From assembly GCA_034687125.1 (NCBI GenBank), contig JAQGBZ010000109.1, positions 121,415 through 185,414 on the forward strand: a DNA stretch of 64,000 bases, given 5' to 3'. Numbering within the stretch: position 1 is the first letter of the stretch; each line of letters opens with the position of its first letter. Source of the stretch: Neelides folsomi. Its lineage: Eukaryota > Arthropoda > Collembola > Neelipleona > Neelidae. The position numbers were made by a program, and so were the translations under genes. The notes below the pieces were generated by a model, which was not told where the DNA came from, did no database searches, and saw only the letters and a list, made by a program, of their open reading frames with translations. Shown piece after piece: positions 53,574 through 64,000 of the stretch.

Positions 53574-54110
53574 AAAAATGGTAACGGATCTCAACAACAA
53601 TAGTCAAAGCTGGGAACGAGACTCAATACAGCTCACACAGGGGCTGTTGAGGACGATGTCGAGAATCCCAAATGAAACTCCGGAGGTCTGGAGCGAATAT
53701 TTTGACGATGAGTGTTGGTGCGAGTGTTCGCCTGTTCCTCAGTTCCTCAAATGGTGCGAGATGGGCAAAGTGGTGGTGAGAAAGGACGAAATGACAATAC
53801 TGGAGGGGACAAGATCCCGACACTGGTTGGAGAGATATCTGTGGTGGAGCACACCATCGACAAGTTACTTCTCGAGGAGGAGGTCGGCCAACCTCCCGAT
53901 CAAATCACTCACAAACCACTTGTTTCTCTCTCAGAGCACAAAAACAAGGCACTTCCAGCCAGTGGGGAGATTACAACCCTTCTGTTCGTCTCTTTATCAC
54001 AACGAGGTCCTGTAGCGAAAACCACGACCCCAAGAGAAAAATACATAAAGACTCCAACACTACATTTTCCTCCCTATTACTCATCGACGAGTCCTACACT
54101 TCGCATATAG
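53574..54110 (+). pseudogene. Possible orphan or decayed coding sequence with a frame switch
   Basis: A GC-richer patch in AT-rich surroundings. From ATG 53578 one plus-strand frame reads protein-like for about 50 residues (SWERDSIQLTQGLL, SRIPNETPEVWSEYFDDE). From about 53740 the frame that starts at 53712 becomes the more natural one (KIPTLVGEISVVEHTID, KLLLEEEVGQPPDQITH) and runs to a TAG ending at 54110. The two could be one gene broken by a frameshift, two exons joined by an unseen small intron, or chance. I recognise no family. It could also be leader or promoter DNA of the divergently placed ARAP-like gene. Function is unknown. Confidence 0.25.
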
Positions 54111-55910
54111 AGATTCATATTAGTGATATTAGCAAGGCAATAAATGATTCATCACGACATTCTTTGTCTTGAAAAACCAATTGATTCTCCTTGTGTAAAT
54201 ACATAGGATGGGATTACCTATATACTTATATCTGTGTTGTTTAAATATGACTTACATGGAATCGGCTTAATCAATAGCTTAATTTGTTCTATAATTATCA
54301 TACACGTTGAGGATATTACGCTCGATTATCCGGGATAGCAGAATATACTAGGCATATACATAAGCCAATTCTCATAAAAAATACTGTTAATTTTATGAAA
54401 ATTATTATGGTTATTTACACACGTATGTACTGCTCACATTCAGTAAAATTTTAAATATAGTATATCATTATATCGTTAATTGTAAATGGGACTTTAAAGA
54501 CTTTATTTGTAATTTAGACCAATCAGAAAGATTCTTAAGAAGCTTATTTTAAAAATAAATGTTTATTTTATACGCGGGAAATTATAATACACAGAGTAAT
54601 AAAGTACATTAATACATTCATAAGAATTAAGAATAAAAAATCTCCTACTTCTCCATTGTTTCATTTGGCATTGACAATACGTACTTCCTGCATACATAAT
54701 ATATTATTCCACCATGCAATTGCACTCCATTAAAAATCACACATTTATGCCTTAAAATTTTTTAACTTTTGGAAAATCATGAACTATGAGCAACTTCGGC
54801 CTCAATTAACTCTTTAAACTCTGCTCTAATATCAAATTCGTCCACAAATTATATGACTTGATATTAGAATTAAAGATAACATATATAATTAAACGATAAA
54901 TAGGTTATCAAAGGCCTTAAGATAATAAGGTAAATTATATTGACACTATATTATCGAATTTAATGAACCTTATTAACAATAAATTGAATTTAATCAGACC
55001 TGTGATTTCTTTTTTTAAATCTTAATTTTTAATCCCTTTATACACAATTATATAATAATTGTGAAGCATTTCAAATAGGTATGTACTCTATGTGGGTGTA
55101 CCGTGTACCGGTACCTAGTCATAATAATTTTGTATTTAAGTATGTACATGTATTATGCATATACATATCTATAGTATGTAGTCGATGTAAATTATAACTT
55201 ATTCACATGAATGGATATGCGCATTTTATTTTTATTATCTTGTGTGAATTAATTGAAATATTGGTCTTTTGAATATTATTATATCTTTAGTATAAATAAG
55301 GTATAATATTTATTTATTAAAATGAATTTTAGTTAAAATCATTAAATACGTCTATGTTAAATTACTCTAAATTATTATCAAAATTCTAAATATTTAAATT
55401 TCAAGGCTATCAAGTTAAATTCGATATATTAATATTATATAAATTAAAAAATTATATTATAAATATTATAAGGTATAATTATGATAGGAGATATGTATCA
55501 AGTGTTCATTGGGAATTGACATTGAGTAAGGAAATGGGTAGGTAGTCGTATATATGTATTGTATATTAGGTAATATATAAAACATTTATTTTGATACAAA
55601 CTTTAAATAGAGTATAAATGTTGCAAAATGAAAGCATAAATTAGAAATTATTGTAACAAAATTTGTGATTTTTCCATAGATTTAGATTACGGCCATATTT
55701 TGATAGGTATTTCCACGTTTAATTTTACAAAACTTGTCTCACCTGTTAAGCTGGTTACATTGATTGTTGAATATTTGTATATTTTTCTTTTGGGGAAGGA
55801 AAAAAATTACAAAGAAAAGATGGGTGGTTGTATTATGGTTCATTAATTTAAACAATGATTAAAATTGCCTTTAAAGGAATCATTGATATTTAATCACAGA
55901 TGTTTGATTT
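54111..55910. other. AT-rich intergenic DNA
   Basis: Strongly AT-rich with no recognisable gene or element. Some AT-only short repeats (TATA- and ATTATA-type) are present. Confidence 0.55.
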
Positions 55911-56219
55911 TTATATTACTTGATAAAACCACCATACTATTTCGTGGTTCAATTCTTTGTCCCAATTCAATTCTTCAACCCAATTGACTAAAAGATTTAT
56001 TTGAAAGTTTTCATACAACAATTTAACATCTTTATTAAAGTTAAAAAATGTTTTACGGACTAAATGATTCTGTATATATTTGTAGAATGTAGTTTGCATA
56101 ACAGAATTCATATATGATGTTTCCAAGATAAAGTTGCTAAAATTACATAATATTCCAAGTATTTTATTAATATAGTAAGAATGGTCGATTTGACGGAACG
56201 GTAGAATTAATATATACAA
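55911..56219 (-). CDS. Unrecognised 102-codon open frame, possible terminal exon
   Basis: A minus-strand frame unusually protein-like for such AT-rich DNA, with alternating acidic, aromatic and aliphatic residues towards its end (LLVNWVEELNWDKELN, IVWWFYQVI) and a stop at 55911-55913. A splice-acceptor-like sequence (TGTAATTTTAG) precedes NFILETSYMN inside the frame, so the genuine part could be a last exon of about 75 residues. It lies about 60 bp downstream of the CHMP2A stop, in the place of its 3' UTR. No family is recognised and it may be chance. Confidence 0.2.
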   Translation of the reverse strand: MYILILPFRQIDHSYYINKILGILCNFSNFILETSYMNSVMQTTFYKYIQNHLVRKTFFNFNKDVKLLYENFQINLLVNWVEELNWDKELNHEIVWWFYQVI

Positions 56220-56278
56220 ATAACATTAATATTTATAGAAGATATAACAAATGTAATTAGCAAAAAAATAAATGTTTA

Positions 56279-57257
56279 TCATTCTCTTCTCAGGTTATCA
56301 AGGCGGGCTTGGAGATCGGCGTCTGCATCACCAACTGCTGCCGCCATTGCGGGTTCTTTTACGGGCTGGGTCAAACCTCCGCTTGCTTGGGGAAGCCCGG
56401 AGAGTTGATCTTTAAGTTGAAGACCGAGTTCATCAAGGATTTGCCCAACAATGGCGTCACTGCAAATGGTAAAATATAAATGAATAAAAACATCGAAATG
56501 AATTCAAAATTAATTGATCACCTTTCCTCTTCATCGTCCCCATCACCGAGAGCATCATCCATGGCATCGTTCATCATATCTTCTTTCATGTCCATAATTT
56601 CAGACTGCTTTTCGAATTCTTGAAGAATCTTTTGGATTTGGGGTAGCTTTAATTGTCTTTAAGAAATAAAAAAAACATGAATTGTTTTAATTGGTAATTA
56701 AAATTGGGTTATAAAAATTGTTCACACCTGTTCATGTTGGCCATGGCTTTCGTGACACCTTTCATGGCTTCAGCCATCGCGTTTTGGGATCGAAGTGTCT
56801 GAATTTTCATCGACACTGCTTGGATGTTAGCTCTCATCAACATAAACTTTTTAACGTGATGCCTAGTGCGCACCAAATCTTTCGCCATAATCTTGACAGC
56901 ATCCTACAATCAATTTACAGATGTTATATTTAAAATGGTCGAATTTTAATCCAACTTTATTAAAATCTATTTATTTCGTGGTATGTATATTAAGAATGAA
57001 ATAATGATAAAATATATTATAAAATAAATAATCTACTTTAATACATTTATTATGTCATTCTTAAAACTTTTGCATATTCTTACCATTTGTCCTTCCTTTG
57101 CCATTTTCTTTATATCAGCAATTATTTTCTTTTCTTGTTGTTCCATTCGACTTCTTTCTCGGTCCAGATCCCTTATTGCTTTATCAAGAGCCCTTTTATT
57201 CTTCCTTAACATCTCCTCTGGTGTCATTTGACGACCGAAAAGCCAATCGAGAGGCAT
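56279..57257 (-). CDS. CHMP2A: ESCRT-III subunit CHMP2A / Vps2
   Basis: Four coding exons (minus): 57257-57084, 56903-56728, 56656-56522 and 56459-56279 (stop 56279-56281). Phases agree and the product is 221 aa, the normal length for the family. The N-terminal basic helix starts MPLDWLFGR. The long charged helices of the ESCRT-III core follow (KKIIADIKKMAKEGQM; MAKDLVRTRHHVKKFMLMRA; RQLKLPQIQKIL; MDMKEDMMNDAMDDALGD), then the autoinhibitory/linker part (DAIVGQILDELGLQL) and a C-terminal MIM1 helix ending DADLQARLDNLRRE. CHMP2A joins CHMP3 in late ESCRT-III filaments on endosomes, the nuclear envelope and the midbody, and its MIM1 recruits VPS4. A leader intron is indicated by an acceptor at 57266-57265 and a donor at 57506-57501. 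Similarity along the full length is very high. Confidence 0.97.
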
Positions 57258-57506
57258 TTTGAACCTAAAATAAATATAATTTATTTATTGTTTTAAAAGC
57301 TATTTAACTCCATAACATATTATCCCAATTTATATACTTACATTAACTACAACACGTATATTATACAATCATTCCTGATCATCTGATCAATAACTAATTG
57401 TAAGATTACAATTAATTTTCAAAAATAAATTGAAAACGGCTGCGGCCTCAATCGCCTCAATGGTGGTTTTTAGGAAAAAAGAAAATAAAGAATTAAAATA
57501 ATTTAC

Positions 57507-57915
57507 CTGTATGAGTTGTAAGTTGGGTTGAAATTGGTCAGGTAAATATTTTAACTCTTCCTAACTCCAAAATGGTTTGAATAATGAAATGTAATTCCAA
57601 TTATGAAGTTGGAAGACGATAAGGCGTGAAAGAATGACGAATCCTCTTAAAAGTCACTTGACGAATATACGAAATGCGAATGACTAATTATTTTGCTCAA
57701 ATAGAAGAACTTTGGCGGTTGTGGTGGTGCAGGTTTTAATTCCCTTTACATCCCCCCTACCATGCTCTTTCTCTCCCTTGCAAAAATCAATTCCCGCTGT
57801 CTTCATTTCCTCGCAATTAAATCCGACGCTCCAACCTTAATCTTTATTTGAAAAGGCCATTTCCTGGTTGACATTATCTCCACTTGTTCTTCAAGGCATC
57901 TTGTAGTAGCCGACA
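57507..57915. promoter_or_regulatory. Divergent promoter interval between CHMP2A and PRMT3
   Basis: CHMP2A (minus) has a leader exon whose donor GTAAAT begins at 57506. PRMT3 (plus) has a probable leader exon ending at 57915 (donor GTAAGA), which would splice to the acceptor at 58157-58158. Both transcripts should therefore start inside this roughly 400-bp interval, which has mixed composition and no obvious TATA box. Placement is inferred from the splice sites; the exact start sites are not visible. Confidence 0.5.
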
Positions 57916-58160
57916 GTAAGAATTAACTTTTATTATTATTAATGAATAATTTATTAAATTAGCCATGCTCTATTTGCACGCACCTTGTGCACTCGGCACG
58001 CCACTCATTCAACCGCGTGTATCTTGGTGTGTCGTGTGTCGATTTCCTCGTGGTTGGAGTTTTATTAAAAAGAATATATTTAATTGTAGATCCAGACATA
58101 TTAATCTTCATTTTTATCCCAAAGTATTTGCAATGATTTAATCGATTTCTATTTTTAGAA

Positions 58161-60905
58161 ATGGAGAAGGAAGGAAACGAAGGAAAGTTTATTGGGGTTA
58201 ATAACATGGTTACTGACAAAGGAGCCGTTTTAGTTCCGGAGAACGCTAATGGGCTTCCAGCAAATCCTGTGGCTCCTCCCGAACAACCAGCATCGGCCTC
58301 ATCGGGTATTCTTATTACCTTACAGAGCGGATTTAAATCGATCCCCATTTTAATCAATCATATACAATTACAATATCATTTCATTCAATTTTCATTCGAT
58401 TTTTGGGGCGAGAAATGATTGGTGGGACTAAACCCTTAAACTCCTAAATCTTATTTTACAACTTAATCCTATTTACTGTCTATTATTTGTGAAACTTATT
58501 CTAAATTTTAACCTAAACAATCTTGAAAATTTTATTTTCATTAAATTACAGTTAATCATTCAAGGGGTGCTTCTGGTGGCCCTTTCTTTAATGGACACAG
58601 GGCTCATGGATCTAATGACGGTACCAGGAATTACATTTTGCATGATATAGAATTACCCAAACTTTAATATAACATTTTACTACGTTTTTCTCTCGTCTTT
58701 TAAATGGGAAAGTGGGTTGGTCACTATGCAACAATATAAACTAAATTTAATTATAAAATAACTGTTTCAGATTCCCACAGCTCCGATAGCAGCTCTTCCA
58801 GTGGTGAGTCATGTGACGAGAACGAAGATCCAGAAAGTGACCCGTCTCCACCCGGTGAATGTTTCTTTTGTGAAATGACTTTTACTTCCGATGAGTTTGA
58901 GTTCTTCTTGTATGATCATATCTTGAAACACCATTCAATGGACATTGCTGGGTTTCGGAAAAAGTTCGATATGGATCAAATCTCTTATATTCAAATGGTC
59001 AATTACTTCCGAAAAGAATTTGCTCTCCATGAGAAACCAGCAGATGAAAAAAAAATAAATATTTTGGAACTTTTCCGCCTGAATTTCGATATATTAGCAA
59101 AAGACGATATTCCTCGTTGGAACAAAGAGATTTATCTCAAGCCAGTCATTGAAGATGACCCCATGTTGTCGTTCTGTAAGTTCCTATTATCTAATAAAAT
59201 ATATTATTTTGACATTTAAATATATTTGACAATATGTTTTATATTAGTTTTCGAGTCTGTTTATGATAAGGAGGAGAGGCCTTTGTCCTATCAGTTGGAA
59301 ATAGGGACCATTCCACACTATGAAGCACGAGTTCGAGAATTAGAAAAACAATTGAAAGATTACCATGAACAGCAGTGTAATATGGATGTGGCCATTTATT
59401 CAATGCGGAGCACCCTTTCCCGCGCTGTTTTAAAGGAAGAGAAAGAAGACAGTCAAGGTATTACCCGGAAGCGAACATCACCGGAAGCTGAAGGGTATTT
59501 TGAGTCTTATGATGAAGTAGGAATTCACGCTTCCATGCTCGGTGTAAGTCTTTGATTCTATAACTCATTGACTCGAGAATACACGCTTAAATATTATTAT
59601 TCTTTTTAGCATTGATTGATTGTTTGTTAATAGAATTTATATTTGAATGTTAGTTTAATAATGTTAATATTGAGATAAACAGTAAACGATAGATTTAGAC
59701 CAATGTAATTTTGTGTATTTTGATTAATATAGCCAGTTGTGTTTACAGGACAAACCCCGTACTTCAGCCTATCGAGACGCCTTTTACTTCAATAGAACTG
59801 ATTTTGAGAATAAAATAGTTTTGGATTGTGGCTGTGGGACAGGGATCCTGTCCTTTTTCTCAATTAGATCTGGAGCCAGTCAAGTGTACGCTGTAGATCA
59901 GTCGAAGATTATCTACGAAGCTATGCACATTGCGACGTAATTTCTTTTGTTTTGCTTTTAATTCAAGTTTTCAATCCCAACTTTACAGTGAGAACCGAAT
60001 GGACGGGAAAATCAAATTCATCCCTGGGAAAATTGAGAGTATTGAAATCAACGGCAAAGTGGACATTCTGATTTCTGAATTCATGGGATACTTTCTGCTC
60101 TTTGAAGGGATGCTCTCGAGCTATCTCACTGCTAGGGATCGGTTCCTTAAAAACGGAGGACTTATGTTTCCCAATCTCGCCACGATTAATATCTCAGGAT
60201 ATGACAACGAAGGTGAAGTGAACTAAATCATAAAATCATTTACCCTTAATGATATTACCCACACCCACATAAGTACTTATATTGTATGTAAGTAAATGTA
60301 AATTTATGTAATATTTAATGACCATTTTTATATTATAGATAAATACGATCAAATCATTGGGATGTGGGACGATGTTTATGGAGTCACTATGAGTGCCATG
60401 AAGAAACGGGCCCTTGCTGAGCCTCTCATTGAACATGTGAAAGAGAGCGAGGTGGCGACTTCAACGTTCAACCTTCTTGGTTTGGATCTGACTACATGTG
60501 CCTATGAAGATGCAGTGATTGATAAGACATTCGGACTTATGGCGAAAAGAGATACGAAGCTCGTTGCTCTTGTTGGCTATTTTGATGTTTCCTTCACTCA
60601 AGGATCATCTCGTGTGGTGACTCTTTCGACTTCACCAGATTCTCCTTTGACTCATTGGAACCAGTGCATTTTCTTTCTCGAAAAGCCAATCAAAGTCACC
60701 ACAGGTATTCATTGACCATTCCATTTACAACATTCAAATGTTTTTTTCTTTAAAAATGATTTCCTGGAATAATTTTCTCAATTTTAATCATTCAGGTGAA
60801 TGGGTCTCTGGACGGTTTATCTGCAAGCCTTCGAATGCAAATCCTCGCTCCTTGGAAGTCCAAATTACCATTGGGGACAACAATGCTCACTACGAGTTTC
60901 GTTAG
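58161..60905 (+). CDS. PRMT3: Protein arginine methyltransferase 3 (PRMT3)
   Basis: Seven coding exons: 58161-58305, 58771-59175, 59248-59543, 59749-59936, 59989-60212, 60339-60704 and 60796-60905 (stop 60903-60905). Phases agree; the product is 577 aa (human PRMT3 is 531). An acidic, Ser-rich N-terminus leads to the PRMT3-specific C2H2 finger (C79, C82, H98, H102/H103) and the KPVIEDD segment. The methyltransferase core has motif I VLDCGCGTGIL (306-316), VDQS, the double-E loop SEFMGYFLLFE (374-384, both Glu present), a beta-barrel with WDDVYG and GYFDV, and the THW loop (524-526). PRMT3 is a cytosolic SAM-dependent type I enzyme making asymmetric dimethylarginine, best known on ribosomal protein RPS2 (uS5). 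Most PRMTs have SEW in the double-E loop; here it is SEF. The donors of exons 1 and 6 are the weak GTATTC. Confidence 0.97.
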
Positions 60906-63416
60906 GTGGTGGCTAAAAACATTCCTACAAGTCATTTACATTTAAAGTCAGTTCACATACAGAACTTGCCATTTTTAGTTTACACTTTTTTGAGAATTTC
61001 AGAATCTTTCCAGTCAATTATAATATATATTTAAGCTGACAAGTTATTTTTTATTTAGCATATAGACAGACCCACATATTGTAATGTTCCATCTTTTAAT
61101 CTAAATGTAAGTGTATTTCCTTATGATCTTAAAACTTCGTAAAAATTGACATGTTGTTTTTAAAAATGTTTATTTTCTTGAACTTTAACCCCATGATACT
61201 GTGAATTGCAATGATTAAAATACACGTTATTATTATTTAACATTCAATATCCTGGGAAAAATTCTGTCAATTATAAAAAGTGTAAACAATAAAATGGAAC
61301 GTTCTATCAGTATATACTGTACTGTAAAAGTTCGCTCTTGACTTCTCGCATTTTAAAGTTATTTATATCAGCATTTAGATTAACATAAATATAATTGTGA
61401 TAGATTATAAATATATGTTAATCTAAATGCTGATCCTAAAAAATCTAAAAAGCGGGAAGAGCGAACTTTTACAGGACAGTACTTAAATAACATTACCTGA
61501 TTAACGGAAATGTTTACAAGTGTCAATAACATCATTTCGTTTACCATTGAGTAAAAGTACAACTTGTACAATCAATGTTGAAGCATTTTAACTTTGGTTA
61601 ATTGACATTTGGGAAAATATTTAAATCGCCGAGGGTCAATTAGGTACGTGTTATTTAAGTGGGATATCAGCTTTAGTTTCCTAAACAGTATCTGTCTATC
61701 AATACTTAATAGTGTGTCTATGAATTATGTATATAAAAATGTTAATTAGTATGTTGAGTATAAGAGAATAAATTTATTTAGGCCAGTTCCTATATTACGG
61801 TACGGTTACAAATTTTACTTGTGGCTTTAACGTAAAGATGAATTATGAGATTTCTTGTCTTGGAATAATTTAGAGATCTGACTGCTTATAATGACAACGA
61901 GACTTTAGAAATTTAATGAGAATTAAACTAAATATGTACTACTACTTGTAGTAAAACAAGACTAACATTAAGTAATTATACATTTAAATATTCATTATGA
62001 GATAATGAAATAAATATAGAGTTCACTAAGTAACTAATTACTAAACACCAATAATAAGCTTATGTAATGGCCTATGACTGTCACTTAACACGGTAGCTTA
62101 ATTGCTTAATACTTATTAATTAGCATTACCTGCCTAAATATTTCATATGAACTGATTGCTATAATATGAATCATTCAAATGACATGAGATAATAGTCGTT
62201 GAATTATAATTTTTGAAGAGGAAAATTCTTATTCTAAACTGTCTCTTTATAATAATGTAATGTGTCGTGACTCTACGTGTGAACCTAAGGATACAGTGTA
62301 ATTGTTATTTCAAGATTTTTTTATACAATTTATAATTTAAAGCCTTAAAATCCTACTTGTTATTTAATGTTACTGTAATGTAATAATTTTATTAATTTTT
62401 TTACAATCTTGATGTTGATAAAAATTAACACAATTGAGGATTTGCTTAAGAATTTAATGTAATATATAGATATAATCATTATTGATGATATTGTACGAAT
62501 TAACGAACTCACCTTAAATACTTTTATTTAAGAAATCTTTGATGTACTTAAAAGTCTCTCTTCCTTTCATATACGCTTTCACTACTATACAGTTCTAGAG
62601 ATATTGATGTTATACACGCCTTGATAATCTATCTGTGAAATTTAAATGACAAATTCTTATTTATGAGAAATTACTCAAATGTTAAGGATAAATGTATGTA
62701 CTTTAATGTATTGCCTTAAAACATTCAGACGTAAATATTAAATATACCAAGCCAAGTTCATTTGATTTTAATGAAATAGTTTTCATTTAAAATCAGTTTC
62801 TCCTTAAAGTGCCTGATTAATGGTAATGAATACGAGCTCTTGTGGTACTTGAATAATGTGTGTGTATGATCTTTAATAAGTAACTACCTATTAATTAAAC
62901 AATATACGAAAGTGTGAAAACACCTTGTTTATTATACTGTGACCTATTGTAATTATATGAGTTATTTGTAAACGCAGACAATTACAGGATTCAAGTGTTG
63001 CTAATAAAGAAAAAACTTATTAAATGATAATTGTATTTTAAACATTTTATTTGTCATTGCTCGAAGGGAAAATTTTGTATTTTGTGCAAATTGAAAATAA
63101 CAGATTGATAAGGAATTTTTAAATACCAAAATATAAAGCGTAACGTCTCCATTTTATTTTATAAAGTATTTTATATCATATTAGGTATATAGTTTATACA
63201 TTCTTTATGAAATTCTCTTATGCTTTATGAAAGAATTTATTTAATTGACAAATTTCATTGAGAACTATGTATGTATCATATGAATGTATTATTATATTAC
63301 GTATATTAATCTCAAACTAACATACCTACTTACAATATTAGTTAAGTGGTTCTACACTTTGGGAATGATTTTTGGGAATTATTGTCAAGTTAGATAAATG
63401 ATCCCTTTAACAAAGA
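60906..63416. other. Intergenic DNA between convergent PRMT3 and thymidine phosphorylase
   Basis: AT-rich DNA where the 3' ends of two convergent genes meet. AATAAA at 61288-61293 is a possible polyadenylation signal for PRMT3. The block contains the palindromic MITE at 61317-61479 and one ACTTAATGTTAGT motif (61961-61974, reverse). No other gene was recognised. Confidence 0.55.
61317..61479. mobile_element. 163-bp palindromic MITE, probably Tc1/mariner type (TA target)
   Basis: The left end CTGTACTGTAAAAGTTCGCT (61317 onwards) matches the reverse complement of the right end at 22 of 23 positions (CTGTCCTG...). TA flanks both sides (61315-61316 and 61480-61481). An inner pair of perfect 20-bp arms, 61368-61387 and 61414-61433, closes the element into a long hairpin, with diverged DNA between outer and inner arms. 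It has no coding capacity. A TA duplication and foldback structure fit a Tc1/mariner-derived MITE; the ends do not resemble the Tc1-like copy at 25-26.6 kb. Confidence 0.85.
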
Positions 63417-63694
63417 TTATTCGACAATTTCAAGTATGAGTTTGGGCTCGATGGGATTCTGACCAATTTCATATGTTGCTTCGAGTATTTGAATATACCC
63501 GTTGAGTTTCTCCTGTTCGCAATCGGTGTGATGAATCTCAAGAATCGTATCTCCTTTCGCCAGAAGATCGCCGAGCTTCTTTCGAAGGAGAATTCCTGGC
63601 TCATGTTTTACAGGTTGTCCTGGGACGGTTCGACCGCATCCGAGTCCATGGCAGACTCTGGCGATGCTCAACGAGTCGAGTCGTTGGATGTAGC
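63417..63694 (-). CDS. TYMP: Thymidine phosphorylase, C-terminal exon (gene runs off the window)
   Basis: The last coding exon on the minus strand, with an acceptor (TCTGGTTTCAG) ending at 63695 and a stop at 63417-63419; it begins with two bases of a split codon. The roughly 91 residues match the C-terminal domain of pyrimidine-nucleoside phosphorylases: GYIQRLDSLSIARV, then GLGCGRTVPGQPV (the GxGR turn), GILLRKKLGDLLAKGD with the biotinyl/lipoyl-like fold, ILEIHH and a final IEPKLILEIVE like bacterial Pdp. The enzyme cleaves thymidine (and related nucleosides) with phosphate to base plus deoxyribose-1-phosphate in the cytosol. The catalytic N-terminal domains are not in this window. Confidence 0.87.
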
Positions 63695-64000
63695 CTGAAA
63701 CCAGATATTTGATAATGTGAGCGTATCTCATATAGATTGGCCATGAAATAAATTTTTTATCGTTTAATTTCTCTTTTTATTTCACTATATAAGTATATAT
63801 TGTATGTTATACATACTCTATATATTTGTATTACTACAAGGTATATTACCTCTATATATACCTTGTACACATATATATGTATATATGAATATACAACATA
63901 TAAGTACACACATATAACATACTACTTGGGTTCAAAATAGAAGAGACTGGTTCCCTTCCCTTATTTTGCTTAAATTTATGTTTAACATTTATTCAATATA
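63695..64000 (-). other. Intron of the thymidine phosphorylase gene
   Basis: AT-rich sequence upstream of the last exon, presumably intronic because the exon starts with a split codon and a good acceptor. It includes a short imperfect hairpin (AAGGTATATTACC and ATATATACCTTG, about 63838-63868). No further exon was seen. Confidence 0.6.

Noticed and set aside
1-64000. CRISPR array, rRNA operon, telomeric repeat or viral insertion
   Set aside because: Looked for and not seen; repeats present are MITEs, a microsatellite and dispersed short words.

Overview
This 64 kb window is nuclear DNA from an animal, most likely an arthropod. An AT-rich genome, introns mostly of 50-620 bp, Tc1/mariner and hAT-type element remnants and the gene families present would suit a crustacean such as a parasitic copepod. 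That taxon is an inference from general character, not from a marker gene. All genes are split by GT-AG introns; I assembled their exons by hand from splice sites, reading phase and family similarity.

Layout. 1-12.9 kb: no gene recognised; AT-rich DNA alternating with GC-richer non-coding islands, an eroded foldback near 10.1-10.4 kb and an intact hAT-type MITE (11318-11865, 8-bp target duplication). 13.2-22.9 kb, minus strand: a class IV POU-homeodomain transcription factor (acj6/Brn-3/unc-86 family), with one 8.5 kb intron full of islands and a CpG-rich presumed promoter at about 23.0-23.9 kb. 24.36-25.03 kb: a second hAT-type MITE. 25.2-26.6 kb: a Tc1/mariner-type transposon with a full-length transposase ORF whose second catalytic acid is Ser. 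26.6-45.5 kb: about 19 kb without a recognisable gene, again alternating islands and AT-rich DNA, which together with 2-7 kb and the acj6 intron looks like the surroundings of a developmental regulator.

45.5-64 kb is gene-dense. It holds an ARAP/RhoGAP15B-type PH-RhoGAP-RA protein (minus, 11 coding exons, 1317 aa) without the ArfGAP and ankyrin modules of vertebrate ARAPs; the ESCRT-III subunit CHMP2A/Vps2 (minus, 4 coding exons, 221 aa); PRMT3 (plus, 7 coding exons, 577 aa), head-to-head with CHMP2A across about 0.4 kb; and the last exon of a thymidine phosphorylase (minus, running off the window). A 163-bp palindromic MITE lies between PRMT3 and thymidine phosphorylase. A possible orphan or decayed gene lies at 53.57-54.11 kb.

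The genes do not form a pathway. They are a neurodevelopmental transcription factor in a gene desert next to a cluster of housekeeping or signalling genes. I found no CRISPR array, rRNA, convincing tRNA or virus-derived gene. Nothing here proves a new biological system. The points most worth following are the two parallel hAT MITEs with ATCCG and ATTCG subterminal arrays, the active-site substitutions in PRMT3 and the transposase, a possible 37-nt intron in acj6, and the island mosaic around acj6.
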